A stretch of 64,000 nt of DNA from an uncultured Bryobacterales bacterium (GTDB taxonomy: Bacteria; Acidobacteriota; Terriglobia; Bryobacterales; UBA6623): positions 1,064,471 to 1,128,470 of the forward strand of contig OX638379.1 in the NCBI GenBank assembly GCA_951813605.1, written 5' to 3'. Under the pieces are notes generated by a model. That model worked only from the letters and a program-made list of their open reading frames with translations. It ran no database searches and was not told the origin of the DNA. Positions 63,572-64,000 of the stretch are shown here, one piece after another (positions within the stretch are counted from its first letter, which is position 1; every line of letters starts with the position of its first letter). The translations under genes and the position numbers were made by a program.

Positions 63572-64000
63572 TCACGGCCCATTTGCCGCCGATGATTCCT
63601 TCGGCAAAGCGAACGCCCAGAATCCCAACCCCGATCCGATCGCGACAAATTGCCTGCTTCCGACCATGTAAGTCATCGGGGAGGCCTTCCAATCCTGATT
63701 GGCTTGGAAGTGCCAAAGCAGTTTCCCTGTCTTGGAGTCCAAGGCGGCGAAGGCGCCGCTGTCCTCGCCGAAGAACACCAGCCCACCCGCCGTCGACAGC
63801 ACTCCCGAGTAGGTCGTCGAGTCCCCGGTCTGCGCGTAGTTCCAGATTGTCTTTCCGGTCTGGATGTCCAGCGCACGAATATGCCGCTGATTTGGGGAGC
63901 CGTCGGCCAGCCGGAACGTCCCTCCAAGCCAGGACCGCCCCCGCTGCCAAGGAGTGTCTCCCTTGATGTACAGCATGCAGGACTCGTGGACCATCATGTA
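63572..64000 (-). CDS. PQQ-dependent dehydrogenase, C-terminal part (runs off the window)
   Basis: The last 140 or so residues of a beta-propeller quinoprotein. GTFRLADGSPNQRHIRALDI, TGKTIWNYAQTGDSTTYSGVL and GGLVFFGEDSGAFAALDSKTGKLLWHF are successive propeller blades with the Gly/Trp pattern of PQQ-dependent alcohol and sugar dehydrogenases. The protein would be periplasmic. The start and catalytic region lie beyond base 64000, so substrate and any haem domain cannot be judged. Confidence 0.8.
   Translation of the reverse strand, partial: YMMVHESCMLYIKGDTPWQRGRSWLGGTFRLADGSPNQRHIRALDIQTGKTIWNYAQTGDSTTYSGVLSTAGGLVFFGEDSGAFAALDSKTGKLLWHFQANQDWKASPMTYMVGSRQFVAIGSGLGFWAFALPKESSAANGP

Overview
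The window looks like a chromosomal segment of an Acidobacteriota-type bacterium, most like the Bryobacterales/Solibacter group. This is inferred from gene content, not from a marker gene. The signs are two very large Oar-like TonB-dependent receptors plus a broken third, three PSCyt2/PSD1 (DUF1549/DUF1553) + DUF1501 gene pairs, two CRTAC1-type FG-GAP/UnbV proteins, several exported TPR proteins, DUF3179, DUF3500 and many secreted catabolic enzymes. Planctomycetes share some of these families. No rRNA, tRNA or CRISPR array was seen.

Layout. 0.2-7.6 kb: an orphan AceE-like E1 subunit, then the first PSD1/DUF1501 pair. 8.2-10.0 kb: a complete ISKra4-family insertion sequence with inverted ends, a 9-bp target duplication, a -1 frameshift signal and a hairpin over the orfA start codon. 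10-18.5 kb: TonB receptor, CRTAC1-like protein and two TPR proteins joined by ATGA overlaps. 19.3-24.1 kb (minus): second PSD1/DUF1501 pair. 25.3-29.6 kb: ceramidase-like hydrolase, a doubly frameshifted rhamnose mutarotase gene, a class-III aminotransferase and an SDR. 29.7-32.2 kb (minus): exported cyclase and amidohydrolase. 32.3-36.4 kb: an unstable patch with palindromic repeats, an orphan RHH gene, a dead IS4-like transposase, a TonB-receptor remnant and an AT-rich MFS gene. 36.4-48.4 kb: SDR, exported D-2-hydroxyacid dehydrogenase and sulfatase-like protein, second CRTAC1 protein, modABC, a vapBC pair with a nonsense-mutated toxin, and convergent DUF3179/DUF3500 genes.

48.6-61.7 kb is the most coherent locus. 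Nine genes lie on the plus strand in tight succession, several overlapping: TonB receptor, PSD1-type cytochrome, DUF1501, SUMF1-like protein, Tat-exported enolase-superfamily enzyme, ACS-type MFS transporter, GntR/FadR regulator, DHDPS-family aldolase and a cytoplasmic enolase-superfamily enzyme. It reads as one route from the outer membrane to the cytoplasm for an acidic sugar or related hydroxy acid; the substrate cannot be read from sequence. A TPR lipid- or periplasm-directed protein and the C-terminal part of a PQQ-dependent dehydrogenase close the window.

Recurring control features: several plus-strand promoters follow TTGAC(A/C)-17 bp-TAnnnT, and two genes (34879, 46076) begin about where transcription should start, suggesting leaderless mRNAs. 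All assignments rest on motif reading only.
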